Assembly: GCA_913031125.1 (NCBI GenBank)
Contig: CAJWFK010000007.1
Location: 34,094 to 98,093 of the forward strand
Length of the DNA stretch: 64,000 nt
DNA from: an uncultured Woeseia sp.
GTDB lineage: Bacteria > Pseudomonadota > Gammaproteobacteria > Steroidobacterales > Woeseiaceae
Direction of reading: 5' to 3'
Shown: positions 26,057-35,357 of the stretch, one piece after another
How positions within the stretch are numbered: position 1 is the stretch's first letter
Layout: each line of letters starts with the position of its first letter
Program-made: the position numbers and the translations under genes
Notes under the pieces: model-generated
What the model was told of the DNA's origin: nothing
The model's database searches: none
Seen by the model: the letters and a program-made list of their open reading frames with translations, nothing else

Positions 26057-26883
26057 CGGAGCTCAGAGGTTGGTAACGCGCGTCGTTTTTTCTGGAAAGC
26101 TATTATCGAATCGTGAAAATTTATGGAATGCAGATGTGCGGATAAATATGACAGCTCGATTTCCTGCAGTGCGTCCATATGGCCCAGGCGGAAAGCTTTT
26201 TCTTCGCGGCCTAAATAGGGCTCGTGAATCGTGTCTACTAGCGCTTTTGAAAATTCGATAAATGTCTCTGGACTATCGACATGTTTTGCTGAATAACTCG
26301 TATGGCAGTCTTCAACAATGTAACAACCGCCGTCCCTTAGAGCGTTACGGAAAAGTGCGTTGAAACTGAAAATTTGGTGATGTGTCTTGTGGCTGCCATC
26401 ATCGAGGATGATATCGAACGGCCCAAATTCTTCATTTACAGCTGCCAAAAACTTCAGATCAGCTTGGCTACCGATACGAACATGGATTCCCTGATTATTG
26501 TTCTCATGCTGAGCACATGTTTTGTCAATATCTATGCCTACAATAATCGAATCAGGATGCAGATATCGGTTCCACATTCTTAGCGATCCGCCACGGAAAA
26601 CGCCGATTTCTAACATCCGGATCGGATGGCTACGGAAACCACTCAAATAGCGCTCATAAACATCGAAGTAATGGTGCCATTTATGTACTTTGGTTTCGGT
26701 ACAAAAGATATCAAATATTTCATTCTTGGATTTTTCAACTGCAGGTTGTAATTTGACCTTTTCGGTGAGGGAAGGCGCTATTAATTTCGACGGTGGCAGT
26801 TTTTTTTCTACTAGGATAGTTGGCGCCTTAGTGATAAGAAGACCAAACCTGATCAAAACTCTATTCAATAGTTTTCTCATCAC
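26053..26883 (-). CDS. SAM-dependent methyltransferase, macrolide-sugar (MycE/CmcI) type
   Basis: Class I methyltransferase of 276 residues. The SAM motif is MLEIGVFRGGSLRMW, followed by IVGIDID, and the metal/active-site strand ILDDGSHKTHHQ and VEDCHTSY, typical of MycE / tetracenomycin-sugar O-methyltransferases. Probably methylates a hydroxyl of a surface sugar. The basic, hydrophobic N-terminal 20 residues could associate with the membrane but are not a clear signal peptide. Lies in an operon with the GT4 and the sugar O-methyltransferase. Confidence 0.85.
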   Translation of the reverse strand: MMRKLLNRVLIRFGLLITKAPTILVEKKLPPSKLIAPSLTEKVKLQPAVEKSKNEIFDIFCTETKVHKWHHYFDVYERYLSGFRSHPIRMLEIGVFRGGSLRMWNRYLHPDSIIVGIDIDKTCAQHENNNQGIHVRIGSQADLKFLAAVNEEFGPFDIILDDGSHKTHHQIFSFNALFRNALRDGGCYIVEDCHTSYSAKHVDSPETFIEFSKALVDTIHEPYLGREEKAFRLGHMDALQEIELSYLSAHLHSINFHDSIIAFQKKRRALPTSELR

Positions 26884-26905
26884 ATGTGGTTCTTTTTAGG
26901 TGCCC

Positions 26906-27994
26906 TTAATTTTGGGGTAATTCGTAAAGTCGTTCGAAAAATCTGTGTTGTATTTCGCATTGCTGACGCTTTAGAAGCTTCCACCGAGGTCCGACCGGGT
27001 AGTCAGCTTCACAGATTATTTCACCTTCTCTGGGTACGGTCGTCTTTTTCCATTGTTTAAAATAAAAGTACTTCTGTGTGAGACGCTCTATCTCTGTGAA
27101 GTAGTGACTAATTTGTACCATTCGCATTTCATGTAACGAAGAAATATTAAGTGTCAGATCAATAGACTTATTTGGTAATAACTCTATTTGATTTGGTGTT
27201 AGGAAGATTAAGCTTGCGCTCTCGAGTTCTTCCTGGATGTTCTCGAAACTCGAAAATGCCCGAAATTTAAAAGCACGGCGATTAGGGAAGATAGATGTCA
27301 AATAGCGCTGACATATGTAAAGAGCTGGCGGAATGTCAACGAGAATATATCGCAGGTCGGGTCGCAACGTGAGAAACACGTATGCTGTACGCCCATAACC
27401 TGGTCCAAGTTCAAGAATTGTTTTTAGTTCACTGTCGTTGACGCCTAACTTTAATACTGCCTTGTATTCCAGAATTGAGTTTGCGAGATCCTGTGATATT
27501 AAGTGTCCATTCTGTGTCAATGTTGGAGGATTTCCCAATGATGGTTCAATCAATTTTTCAAGAAGGTGCTCTTCATCATATTTTTCGACATAAGACCACA
27601 AGAGGTGTGTCAGTGTGTCATAGTAAAAAGATTGTCTTTTTGTCAGGTGTTCATGTTTTTGACGGAATATTAGTTGGCAGAAAAGTTTTATCGAGTTGAG
27701 GTAACCCGTTTCTTTCACAAGGAAACGAATTTGACTGTTTAACGGATTGACGATCCATGTGAAGTAGTTTCTCGCCACCGTGCGTTTGAAATTCTCGAAA
27801 CCACTATTAGCAAGTTGTTCAAGGTTCTTAGCATTCAGCTCTACCCAGTATCTCGAAGGTAGTATTTCCTCCTTAAATTTCGGGAATTCTTTAAACATCT
27901 CCCTTATTTCAGGATATAGATCAAAAGTCTGCGCTGTTTGGTCTTTTTTAATCTTAGAAGAATGCATTTTGTTAATTGTATGTTTTTCAAACAT
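26906..27994 (-). CDS. Putative sugar O-methyltransferase
   Basis: About 362 residues with a SAM-binding motif ILELGPGYGRTAYVF and the following ILVDIPPALYICQRYL segment that marks the putative sugar O-methyltransferase group found in polysaccharide loci. The late NISSLHEMRMVQISHYF segment also fits. The start is uncertain: TTG at 28009, ATG at 27994 (used here) and ATG at 27967 all lack a good ribosome site. More AT-rich than the core genes, as is common for surface-polysaccharide genes. Divergent from the fused sugar enzyme. Confidence 0.8.
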   Translation of the reverse strand: MFEKHTINKMHSSKIKKDQTAQTFDLYPEIREMFKEFPKFKEEILPSRYWVELNAKNLEQLANSGFENFKRTVARNYFTWIVNPLNSQIRFLVKETGYLNSIKLFCQLIFRQKHEHLTKRQSFYYDTLTHLLWSYVEKYDEEHLLEKLIEPSLGNPPTLTQNGHLISQDLANSILEYKAVLKLGVNDSELKTILELGPGYGRTAYVFLTLRPDLRYILVDIPPALYICQRYLTSIFPNRRAFKFRAFSSFENIQEELESASLIFLTPNQIELLPNKSIDLTLNISSLHEMRMVQISHYFTEIERLTQKYFYFKQWKKTTVPREGEIICEADYPVGPRWKLLKRQQCEIQHRFFERLYELPQN

Positions 27995-28110
27995 TACAAA
28001 AGATACCAAATTTTTAGGTAGCTTGGGTTTATCTGTTTTAGACAGTTTGATTCTTGAACTGTACCATCCAGTTGACTGAAAAAAGCCACTAATAAGACGG
28101 GATTAAAGGC

Positions 28111-30042
28111 TTGCAGATATTGCTTACGGGCGGTTCGGGACTACTGGGTTCGGAACTGCAAAAAATTAGTAAAAATATAGTTGCCCCAACACGCGATGAA
28201 CTCGATGTGAGGGACGAATCTGCTATTGCTCATCATATTCGAGAATTTCGGCCTGACATTGTTTTGCATGCAGCTGCGGTTACAGACAACCAAAAAATAA
28301 AGGGCGATCCAGCATCTGCGCTAGATATTAATATTAAGGGTTCTGCAAATGTTGTTCGGGCTTGTCTGGGGACGCGTATACGCCTTGTGTACTTATCAAC
28401 CGACTACGTATATCCGGGTAACAAGGGGCATTATAGTGAGGACAATGAACTCCAGCCGACTAATTTGTATGCGTGGACCAAGCTCGCAGGAGAAGCTGCG
28501 GTTAGAGCTGTGCCTAATCATTTAATTATTCGTACTAGCTTCGGACCAAATATATTTCCCTATCCCATTGCATTTTCTGATAAATGGTCGTCAAAAGAGT
28601 ACGTTGATGTTATTGCACCAGAGGTTCTTGAGGCGACTGTGAGTCCGCTCACCGGAGTGATCAATATTGGAGGACCCCGCAGGACGATTTATGATTTTGC
28701 AGTTAAGCGCAACCGCCAGGTTAGGAGCGTCGAACGAGTGGATAACGAGTATGACACGCCGGCAGATACTTCACTTGATCTGCGGCGTTGGCGTGACTAT
28801 CGAAATGCTAAGGGAGTGGTTCGATCGGTTACGGAGTGCCGTATTTGTGAAAGCCCCAGTTTAGTTAAATATTTGGATTTAGGCATGATGCCGATAGCGA
28901 ATAATTTGTCTGATTCAGCATTACTGGCGCTTCAAGCGGAACGGTTTCCGCTGCAACTTCAATACTGTAACGATTGCTCGTTATCACAATTGACAACGAT
29001 CATTGATCCGGAAGAAATGTTTGCCCACTACACGTATCGTTCATCGATTAATAAGGGTTATATTCGGCATTGCCGGGAACTAGCTGATCTAGTCAAAGAA
29101 AAATTTGGTGTTACTAGCGATGACTTGATCCTCGATATTGCTGGAAATGACGGAACCTTGCTAACTGAATTTAAAAATGAGCTGGGGGTCAACGTATTAA
29201 ACGTCGATGCGGCTAAAAATATTGCGGCAGTGGCAGAAGATCGGGGTATACCTACTATCAATGAGTTTTGGTCAATGGTTGTGGCTGACCGAATTCTTAA
29301 CGAGTATGAGAGACCAAAGCTTGTACTAGCGACAAACGTTTTTGCACACGTAGATGATTTGCAGGAATTTTTAATGTCTGTAAAGCACTGCCTAGACGAA
29401 AATGGGGTCTTGATACTTGAATTTCCATACTGTGTTGATTTTATTGAGCAGCGAGAGTTCGACACCATCTATTTTGAGCACCTCAACTATTTTCTCCTTT
29501 GGCCTCTGATGAAATTAGTTGATCAAATAGGATTCCGGATATTTGATGTAGAAAAGTATGATATTCACGGGGGTACTGTGCGGCTATTTATTGCCAACAT
29601 TGGTGTGCGGGAGATCAATAATTCTGTGGCTAACCTCCTTGAGAGAGAGAAGGAGGCAGGGTTTTATCAGGCGGGTCGGTACTTAGATTGGAGCCAGAAA
29701 ATTGAGGAGAGTATTAAAGAGTTGGCTAATAAAGTCTGTACCTTGAGAAAAAACGGCGCAAAAATAGCGGCATTCGCAGCATCGGCAAAGGGTAATACGC
29801 TGTTAAACGTCTGCGGATTAGACCGGCGAGTGATTAGCTATATTGTTGATGATACACCGGAAAAAATTGGTCTGTTTTCACCGGGTACCGGTATTCCAAT
29901 AGTAGATCGTTCTGTTTTGAAAGCTGATCCCCCTGACTATTTATTAATTCTAGCGTGGAATTTTTCTAGAGAGATCATAGAGAGTACCGAAGAGTTTTCA
30001 GGCAAGTACATCATTCCTATACCCACCTTTAGTGTTATCTGA
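28111..30042 (+). CDS. Fusion: RmlD-like sugar 4-ketoreductase + sugar C-methyltransferase
   Basis: A 643-residue two-enzyme protein starting at TTG. Residues 1-235 are an RmlD-type reductase: TGGSGLLG at 6-13, LSTDYVY near 95-101, catalytic Y120 and K124. Residues 240-643 are a TylC3/NovU-type 3-C-methyltransferase: zinc cysteines C243, C246, C286 and C289, SAM motif LDIAGNDGT at 341-349, active-site YFEH at 454-457 (family YxEH), and the C-terminal AASAKGNTLLN domain. Together with RmlB next door this predicts a branched 3-C-methyl-6-deoxyhexose. The reductase half is somewhat short (usual about 290 aa). No frameshift is seen at the junction. Its stop overlaps the rmlB start by 1 base. Confidence 0.88.
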   Translation: MQILLTGGSGLLGSELQKISKNIVAPTRDELDVRDESAIAHHIREFRPDIVLHAAAVTDNQKIKGDPASALDINIKGSANVVRACLGTRIRLVYLSTDYVYPGNKGHYSEDNELQPTNLYAWTKLAGEAAVRAVPNHLIIRTSFGPNIFPYPIAFSDKWSSKEYVDVIAPEVLEATVSPLTGVINIGGPRRTIYDFAVKRNRQVRSVERVDNEYDTPADTSLDLRRWRDYRNAKGVVRSVTECRICESPSLVKYLDLGMMPIANNLSDSALLALQAERFPLQLQYCNDCSLSQLTTIIDPEEMFAHYTYRSSINKGYIRHCRELADLVKEKFGVTSDDLILDIAGNDGTLLTEFKNELGVNVLNVDAAKNIAAVAEDRGIPTINEFWSMVVADRILNEYERPKLVLATNVFAHVDDLQEFLMSVKHCLDENGVLILEFPYCVDFIEQREFDTIYFEHLNYFLLWPLMKLVDQIGFRIFDVEKYDIHGGTVRLFIANIGVREINNSVANLLEREKEAGFYQAGRYLDWSQKIEESIKELANKVCTLRKNGAKIAAFAASAKGNTLLNVCGLDRRVISYIVDDTPEKIGLFSPGTGIPIVDRSVLKADPPDYLLILAWNFSREIIESTEEFSGKYIIPIPTFSVI

Positions 30043-31094
30043 TGCGCAGATTATTAATTACCGGGGGGGCTGGATTTATTGGAACTAACTTCACTCACTA
30101 CTGGGCAGATAAGTATTCGGAAGATAAAATAATTGTTTTAGACGTTCTGACTTATGCTGGCAATAGAGCAAATATCGCTAAGTTAGAAGCCGATTCAAGA
30201 ATACAGTTCGTGCAAGGTAATATTTGCGAGCAAGAATTGGTTATCTCAATATTGACGAATAACCGAATCGATACCATTGTCCATTTCGCTGCTGAATCGC
30301 ATGTGGATCGATCTATAATTGAACCGAATTGCTTTATCCAGACTAATATTGTCGGGACGCATACGCTTCTGTGTGCAGCCCGTGAGGCGTGGCTAGGTCG
30401 TGACAATAGTCCCTCAAATCATCTGTTTCATCATGTGTCGACAGATGAGGTTTATGGAACATTGGATTTAAGTGAACCACCGTGCAGCGAGCACTCGCCG
30501 TATGCTCCAAATTCCCCTTATGCGGCGAGTAAGGCTGCTTCTGATCATCTCATCCGTTCCTACCATCAAACCTACGGGCTAAATGTTACAACGAGCACTT
30601 GTTCGAATAACTATGGGCCCTACCAGTTTCCGGAGAAGTTGATTCCGTTGGTTATTGCTAATGCCCTGACAGGTGAAGTACTCCCTGTATATGGTGACGG
30701 CTCTAATCGCAGGGATTGGTTATATGTAACGGATCATTGCCAGGGAATTGATCTTATAATCAACAAAGGCCTCGCTGGCGAGACTTATAATATAGGGGGG
30801 AATACCGAGCGCGCTAACATCGATGTTGTTAAACAAATATGTGCAGAAATAGACAATTTCTTTGATAGCCGCTCAGAGTTGAAGAAAACCTTTCCAGATG
30901 CCCCTGCTGCTAAGGGTAACGAAACTGAGTCACTTATCCGATTCGTAAAAGATAGGCCAGGCCATGATTGGCGTTATGCACTGGATATCACCAAATCGAT
31001 GAATGAGCTTACTTATGCACCGCAGGAAGATCTGCATTCCGGATTGATACGTACAATTGATTGGATGATCGATAATGTAAGCTGGTGGAAATGA
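30042..31094 (+). CDS. rmlB: dTDP-glucose 4,6-dehydratase
   Basis: Extended short-chain dehydrogenase of 350 residues, usual RmlB length. The NAD loop is TGGAGFIG, the family catalytic TDE is in VSTDEVYG, and the YAASKAASD segment carries the Tyr and Lys. CSNNYGPYQFPEKLIP and NIGGNTERAN are diagnostic for dTDP-glucose 4,6-dehydratase. It makes dTDP-4-keto-6-deoxyglucose, the substrate expected by the fused upstream enzyme. rmlA and rmlC are not in this window. Confidence 0.95.
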   Translation: MRRLLITGGAGFIGTNFTHYWADKYSEDKIIVLDVLTYAGNRANIAKLEADSRIQFVQGNICEQELVISILTNNRIDTIVHFAAESHVDRSIIEPNCFIQTNIVGTHTLLCAAREAWLGRDNSPSNHLFHHVSTDEVYGTLDLSEPPCSEHSPYAPNSPYAASKAASDHLIRSYHQTYGLNVTTSTCSNNYGPYQFPEKLIPLVIANALTGEVLPVYGDGSNRRDWLYVTDHCQGIDLIINKGLAGETYNIGGNTERANIDVVKQICAEIDNFFDSRSELKKTFPDAPAAKGNETESLIRFVKDRPGHDWRYALDITKSMNELTYAPQEDLHSGLIRTIDWMIDNVSWWK

Positions 31095-31127
31095 AGACTT
31101 GAAGGTAGCTACCTTTGAATACCGATG

Positions 31128-32108
31128 TCATGTACAGTCTGCGATTCGGTTGGCTTCGGCGCGCGGACTCAGCCAGGAGCCTGTGCGTAGTACCCTAAAA
31201 TAATATTGCAGAAGACCGCAGAATACTCTTCGACGCACGTTGAGTGTAGTGCTTCTTCCAAACGTTATTACGTCGACAAAGCTCGGTATTGCTAGTACCG
31301 GTAGACGCAGAAGTCCAATTAAAATGTGTGTATTAAGTCGCTTTAGCCCATTCATATACTTCTGTGTGTACACATGCTTAGAAATTATGACCTCGAGTTT
31401 AGTCATCGAATGAATATCGATATTTATTCGGCTTGAGCCTCCATGGTCGTGGGTGACTTGCACGCGTGGGGTGTAGGCAGTTTTCAGACCAGCTTCATGT
31501 GCACGTTTGCACAAATCAGTGTCTTCAACATACATCCAATAATCCGAACACCAACCTCCGATCAGGTCGTAATCGGAACGGCCTATAAGGAGAAAAGAGC
31601 CGGTTATCCAGTCACAAAAAACTAAGTCTTTATGGTTTGATCTCGGGTCAGGTGCTCTCCCGGGAGAAATAAAAGATCGAAGGTATTTCAATATTTTACT
31701 TTGGTTAAGAAACCCTGGAAATTCATCGAAAGTTTTTTGAGAGCAACCTGCGCTGGTTACCTGTTTTGGCGTCAATAGGGCGACTTCAGGATTTGACTCT
31801 TTTTCAGTGATAAGTTCTCTAATGTCGCGAACGGTCGCAATAACATCTGGGTTCATAAACAGTAGTGTTTTACCCATTGCTTTTTCGACACCAATCCGAC
31901 AGCCGACAGCAAAGCCGCTATTTATAGGATTAGGGATGATTGTTATTTCCGGATATTTGGTCAGGTAAGTTTCAAGCTCGTGGGAATCTGATTCATTGTC
32001 GACGACAATAATTTCCCAGTCCTGTGGGAAGCCTTGTTTTAGGTGTGCTAGCGCGTTTTCAATATGAGCCCAAGCCTTATAATTTACGATGATGATGGAT
32101 AAATTCAT
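31128..32108 (-). CDS. Glycosyltransferase family 2, rhamnosyltransferase-like
   Basis: GT-A fold enzyme of 326 residues: SIIIVNYKAW at the N-terminus, IIVVDNESDS, NSGFAVGCRIG, the nucleotide-binding FMNPDV in place of a classical DxD, and WMYVEDTDLCKRA. The NPD variant and the ED motif resemble WbbL-type rhamnosyltransferases. That suits the neighbouring deoxysugar genes, which converge on it with a 33-base gap. Its start overlaps the permease stop by 4 bases, so it is coupled to an amino-acid operon, an odd partnership. Confidence 0.88.
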   Translation of the reverse strand: MNLSIIIVNYKAWAHIENALAHLKQGFPQDWEIIVVDNESDSHELETYLTKYPEITIIPNPINSGFAVGCRIGVEKAMGKTLLFMNPDVIATVRDIRELITEKESNPEVALLTPKQVTSAGCSQKTFDEFPGFLNQSKILKYLRSFISPGRAPDPRSNHKDLVFCDWITGSFLLIGRSDYDLIGGWCSDYWMYVEDTDLCKRAHEAGLKTAYTPRVQVTHDHGGSSRINIDIHSMTKLEVIISKHVYTQKYMNGLKRLNTHILIGLLRLPVLAIPSFVDVITFGRSTTLNVRRRVFCGLLQYYFRVLRTGSWLSPRAEANRIADCT

Positions 32109-33427
32109 ATTTTGTTTTGGTCAGGGCCGCGTGTACGGGACAAGCAATACACGATGAGACCAGAGCCGATAATTCCGAAACTAAACAAAACCTCTATCGG
32201 GCGATTTATTAAGACAAACCAGAGAGTCCATCCTGTTAGCGTTAGGTAAATTATTGGGGGAATTGGAAATAGGAACGTTTTGTACGGTGTATCGAGTTGT
32301 GTTTGTTTCCAGCGCAATACAAAAACAGATAAAACGGTGGCGAAGCTATTTAGGGCAAGTGTAAAGCCGGCAAATATCAAAATGGATTCGAAAGTTGAGG
32401 ATAAAATAAAGCTAATTGCGATAGTAGACTGCAGATAAATAGCCGTTGTTGGTATGCCATCGCCATTCTTCTTTGCTAAAAACCGAAGAGCGTTAAAATC
32501 TTCACCAATCACCTGTAGCACTCGTGGACCGGCTATTGTCATCGCACTAACAGTAGAAACCAGCAGCAGCGCAAGAATCAGGCCAGTGAAGCGTGCTCCG
32601 ATATCGCCAAAAGCGGCTTGCGCCGCAACATAACCTATTTCAATTTGTCCTTGCAGCAAATCAACAGGCGCGGCATACAAAAATACAAAATTAAGAGCGA
32701 CGTATAGGATCGTAACGATGAGTGTTCCAGTTATAAGAATCCCGGGCAGTGTCCGCTGCGGATCAATAAGTTCGCTACTCAAATATGTTGCTGCATTCCA
32801 ACCGGTGTATGCATAACTGACGTAGATAAGCGAAACGGCAAATGCACCGCTCATAATGAGAGAGCTATCACCTTTTATCGGCACGAAATTAATTGGTTGC
32901 GGTGTTTCTATTACTTGTAATGCCGTAATACAAAACAACAAGATGACCACTACTTTTAAAATTGTAAAAAGTATTTGGATGCCACCACTGTTGCGTCGAC
33001 TACCGCTATGCAAGATGGTTAAACCTACTATTAGGCCGATTGCTAATAGCTTTTTTACTACAGGGTCATCCAAGGCTGGTGTGATCGAAGTGGCATAGGC
33101 TGAGAATGTAATAGCGGCCAATGCGGTGGGTCCAGCAAATCCAATTGTTGCGGAAACCCAGCCAGAAACAAATCCAGCAGCCGGGTGGTAGAGGCGACTT
33201 AAAAAATTGTATTCACCACCTGACCGCGGCATTGCTGCACCTAATTCCGCATACGTCATGGCCCCGCATACTGCGATTAGTCCGCCAATAGCCCAGAGTA
33301 AAAGAATGACGAAGCCGCTTTGAATATCAAGTAGCTGGAAGCCGAGGCTTGTGAATACCCCAGTTCCCACCATGTTGGCTATTACTACAGCGGTTACCGT
33401 TGTAAAACGAAATTTTTCAGCTGGCAT
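32105..33427 (-). CDS. APC-superfamily amino acid permease
   Basis: Inner-membrane transporter of 440 residues with about twelve helices. The first helix has VVIANMVGTGVFTSLG and the family loop appears as AMPRSGGEYNFLSRLY, typical of LAT-like/AAT amino acid exchangers. The start ATG shares one base with the omega-amidase stop (TAATG). The operon context of aminotransferase, omega-amidase and a P5C-dehydrogenase-like enzyme suggests an amino acid substrate, not more specific than that. Confidence 0.88.
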   Translation of the reverse strand: MPAEKFRFTTVTAVVIANMVGTGVFTSLGFQLLDIQSGFVILLLWAIGGLIAVCGAMTYAELGAAMPRSGGEYNFLSRLYHPAAGFVSGWVSATIGFAGPTALAAITFSAYATSITPALDDPVVKKLLAIGLIVGLTILHSGSRRNSGGIQILFTILKVVVILLFCITALQVIETPQPINFVPIKGDSSLIMSGAFAVSLIYVSYAYTGWNAATYLSSELIDPQRTLPGILITGTLIVTILYVALNFVFLYAAPVDLLQGQIEIGYVAAQAAFGDIGARFTGLILALLLVSTVSAMTIAGPRVLQVIGEDFNALRFLAKKNGDGIPTTAIYLQSTIAISFILSSTFESILIFAGFTLALNSFATVLSVFVLRWKQTQLDTPYKTFLFPIPPIIYLTLTGWTLWFVLINRPIEVLFSFGIIGSGLIVYCLSRTRGPDQNKI

Positions 33428-34203
33428 TATTTTAGGATCTTGAACTTGTCTGAGTCTTTGTCAAAGGCAAAATGTTTCCGAAAACTTTTCAATTTGTCTA
33501 ACTCTAGTTTAGAACTAGCAAATTTAGGCTGATCTCCAAGATCAAGAATGTCTTGTCCAAGATAGTCAATTAATGCACTCCCACCGTCATACTGAATATC
33601 ATTTCCATCAATGCCAACACGGTTAACGCCGGCTACATAAGCCAGGTTTTCTATTGCCCGTGCACGCAGCAGGGTTTGCCAAGCGTGATGACGCCGATTT
33701 GGCCAATTAGCAACGTAGATTAACAAGTCATAATGATTTTGATTTCGGCTCCAAACAGGAAAACGTAAGTCGTAACATACGAGCGGACAAATTCGAAATC
33801 CGTTTAGTTCAAACGTTACTTGAGAGTGTCCTTGTGTGTAATGGTTTTGCTCATTTGCCAAGCGAGCCAAGTGACGTTTGTCATAGATGATTTCTCTACC
33901 ATCCGGCATTGCGCAGATAAATCGATTGTAGAATTTATCTTCTTCATTAATGATCAAACTTCCACATATCGAAGCATCGATGGATATGGAGGTTTCTTTC
34001 ATCCAGCGCACTGCAGGACCATCGCTAGGCTCTGCTAATTGGGGTGCGTCCATTGAAAACCCGGTCGTAAACATTTCCGGCAATATGACTAGATCGGTTT
34101 TACTTTCGATAGACCGGATGGTCTGGTCGAACTTGGCGATATTTTTTCCCACATCATGCCAGTGAAGATCTGGCTGAATTATTGTGACATCTAAAGTTGG
34201 CAT
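33427..34203 (-). CDS. Omega-amidase / carbon-nitrogen hydrolase (YafV/NIT2 type)
   Basis: Nitrilase-superfamily amidase of 258 residues. The Glu-Lys-Cys triad is visible: E in LPEMFTTGFSMD, K in YDKRHLARL, and C in LVCYDLRFPVWSRN. YafV/NIT2 enzymes hydrolyse alpha-ketoglutaramate and alpha-ketosuccinamate, the keto-amides made by glutamine or asparagine transaminases. The gene overlaps the aminotransferase upstream by 13 bases, the classical pairing of this pathway. Confidence 0.92.
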   Translation of the reverse strand: MPTLDVTIIQPDLHWHDVGKNIAKFDQTIRSIESKTDLVILPEMFTTGFSMDAPQLAEPSDGPAVRWMKETSISIDASICGSLIINEEDKFYNRFICAMPDGREIIYDKRHLARLANEQNHYTQGHSQVTFELNGFRICPLVCYDLRFPVWSRNQNHYDLLIYVANWPNRRHHAWQTLLRARAIENLAYVAGVNRVGIDGNDIQYDGGSALIDYLGQDILDLGDQPKFASSKLELDKLKSFRKHFAFDKDSDKFKILK

Positions 34204-35357
34204 AGCCGCGCTGCGGCCTCCTCTAGAGTGATATCATCTTTTGCAAAGCAAAAACGGAGTAGTTGATAATCAAAAGCCTCTTTACAAAACCCTGATACCG
34301 GTATCGATGCGACACCGACGTCTTGAGTTAATTGTTTAGCATAAGACAAATCATTTTCATTCGTTATTTCTGAATAGTCTAAGATCTGAAAAAAAGTACC
34401 CTGCGCTGGTGTATACCTGAATCGTGATTTAGCCATCAAGTCACAGAAGTAATTACGTTTTCGTTCGTAAAACTTCGGTAGTTCGGAATAGTGATTGGGG
34501 TTAAGTATCATGTAGTCTGCTATGGCATGTTGTATTGGCGTGACTACCGAATAGCATACCCATTGATGAATCTTTCTGAATTCGGTGGTGAGAAGTTTAG
34601 GCGCAACACAGTAACCAACTTTCCAGCCGGTAGTATGGTAAGTTTTCCCAAAAGAAGAAATCACGAAGGCCCGTTCCCATAGCTCATCATGTTTGAGAAG
34701 ACTCTCATGTACATTACCGTCAAAAACAATGTGTTCGTAGACTTCATCTGACATCAGATAAATATTAGTTCCTCGAATAATCTCAGCCAATATTGATAGG
34801 TCATTCTCCGATAGTATTGCGCCCGTCGGATTATGCGGGAAATTAAAGATGACTAGTCGCGTACGTTTATTAATTGCGCGTTTAAAACGTTCCCAGTCAA
34901 TATGAAAGTCTCGGTTTTCAGGTGATGTTATTAAAGGAATGTGGATAGTTTTCCCACCAGCAAGATCTATGCAAGGCTCGTAGGAATCGTAGGCCGGGTC
35001 AAATACAATGACCTCGTCATCTGCGCGCACCATCGCTTGAATAGTGCTGAAAATTCCCTCTGTTGCACCATTACACACAGTAATTTCATTGTGCATCTCA
35101 ACACTGCGGCCATATAGGTTCTGTACCTTTTGTGCTATAGCATCCAGTAAAGGAGAGACGCCTGGCATAGGAGCATACTGATTCGCACCGTTTTTTATGT
35201 GCTTATCGACAAGGTCTAGGAGTTCTTGGTCTGGATTGAAGCTTGGGAATCCCTGAGACAGATTTATCGCTTTGCAGTCTTGAGCTAAATCACTCATGAC
35301 AGAAAAAATTGATGTGCCAGTCGATGGCAGTTTGCTTTCTAGCATACCGTCTGTCAT
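34191..35357 (-). CDS. Methionine / glutamine-K type aminotransferase (YbdL-like)
   Basis: Fold-type I PLP aminotransferase of 388 residues. NFPHNPTGA and the PLP lysine in SSFGKTYHTTGWKVGY are characteristic of the kynurenine / glutamine transaminase K / methionine aminotransferase group. With the omega-amidase it forms the glutamine transaminase - omega-amidase couple, which makes transamination of methionine-like keto acids effectively irreversible. Its start overlaps the dehydrogenase stop by 4 bases. Confidence 0.9.
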   Translation of the reverse strand: MTDGMLESKLPSTGTSIFSVMSDLAQDCKAINLSQGFPSFNPDQELLDLVDKHIKNGANQYAPMPGVSPLLDAIAQKVQNLYGRSVEMHNEITVCNGATEGIFSTIQAMVRADDEVIVFDPAYDSYEPCIDLAGGKTIHIPLITSPENRDFHIDWERFKRAINKRTRLVIFNFPHNPTGAILSENDLSILAEIIRGTNIYLMSDEVYEHIVFDGNVHESLLKHDELWERAFVISSFGKTYHTTGWKVGYCVAPKLLTTEFRKIHQWVCYSVVTPIQHAIADYMILNPNHYSELPKFYERKRNYFCDLMAKSRFRYTPAQGTFFQILDYSEITNENDLSYAKQLTQDVGVASIPVSGFCKEAFDYQLLRFCFAKDDITLEEAAARLCQL

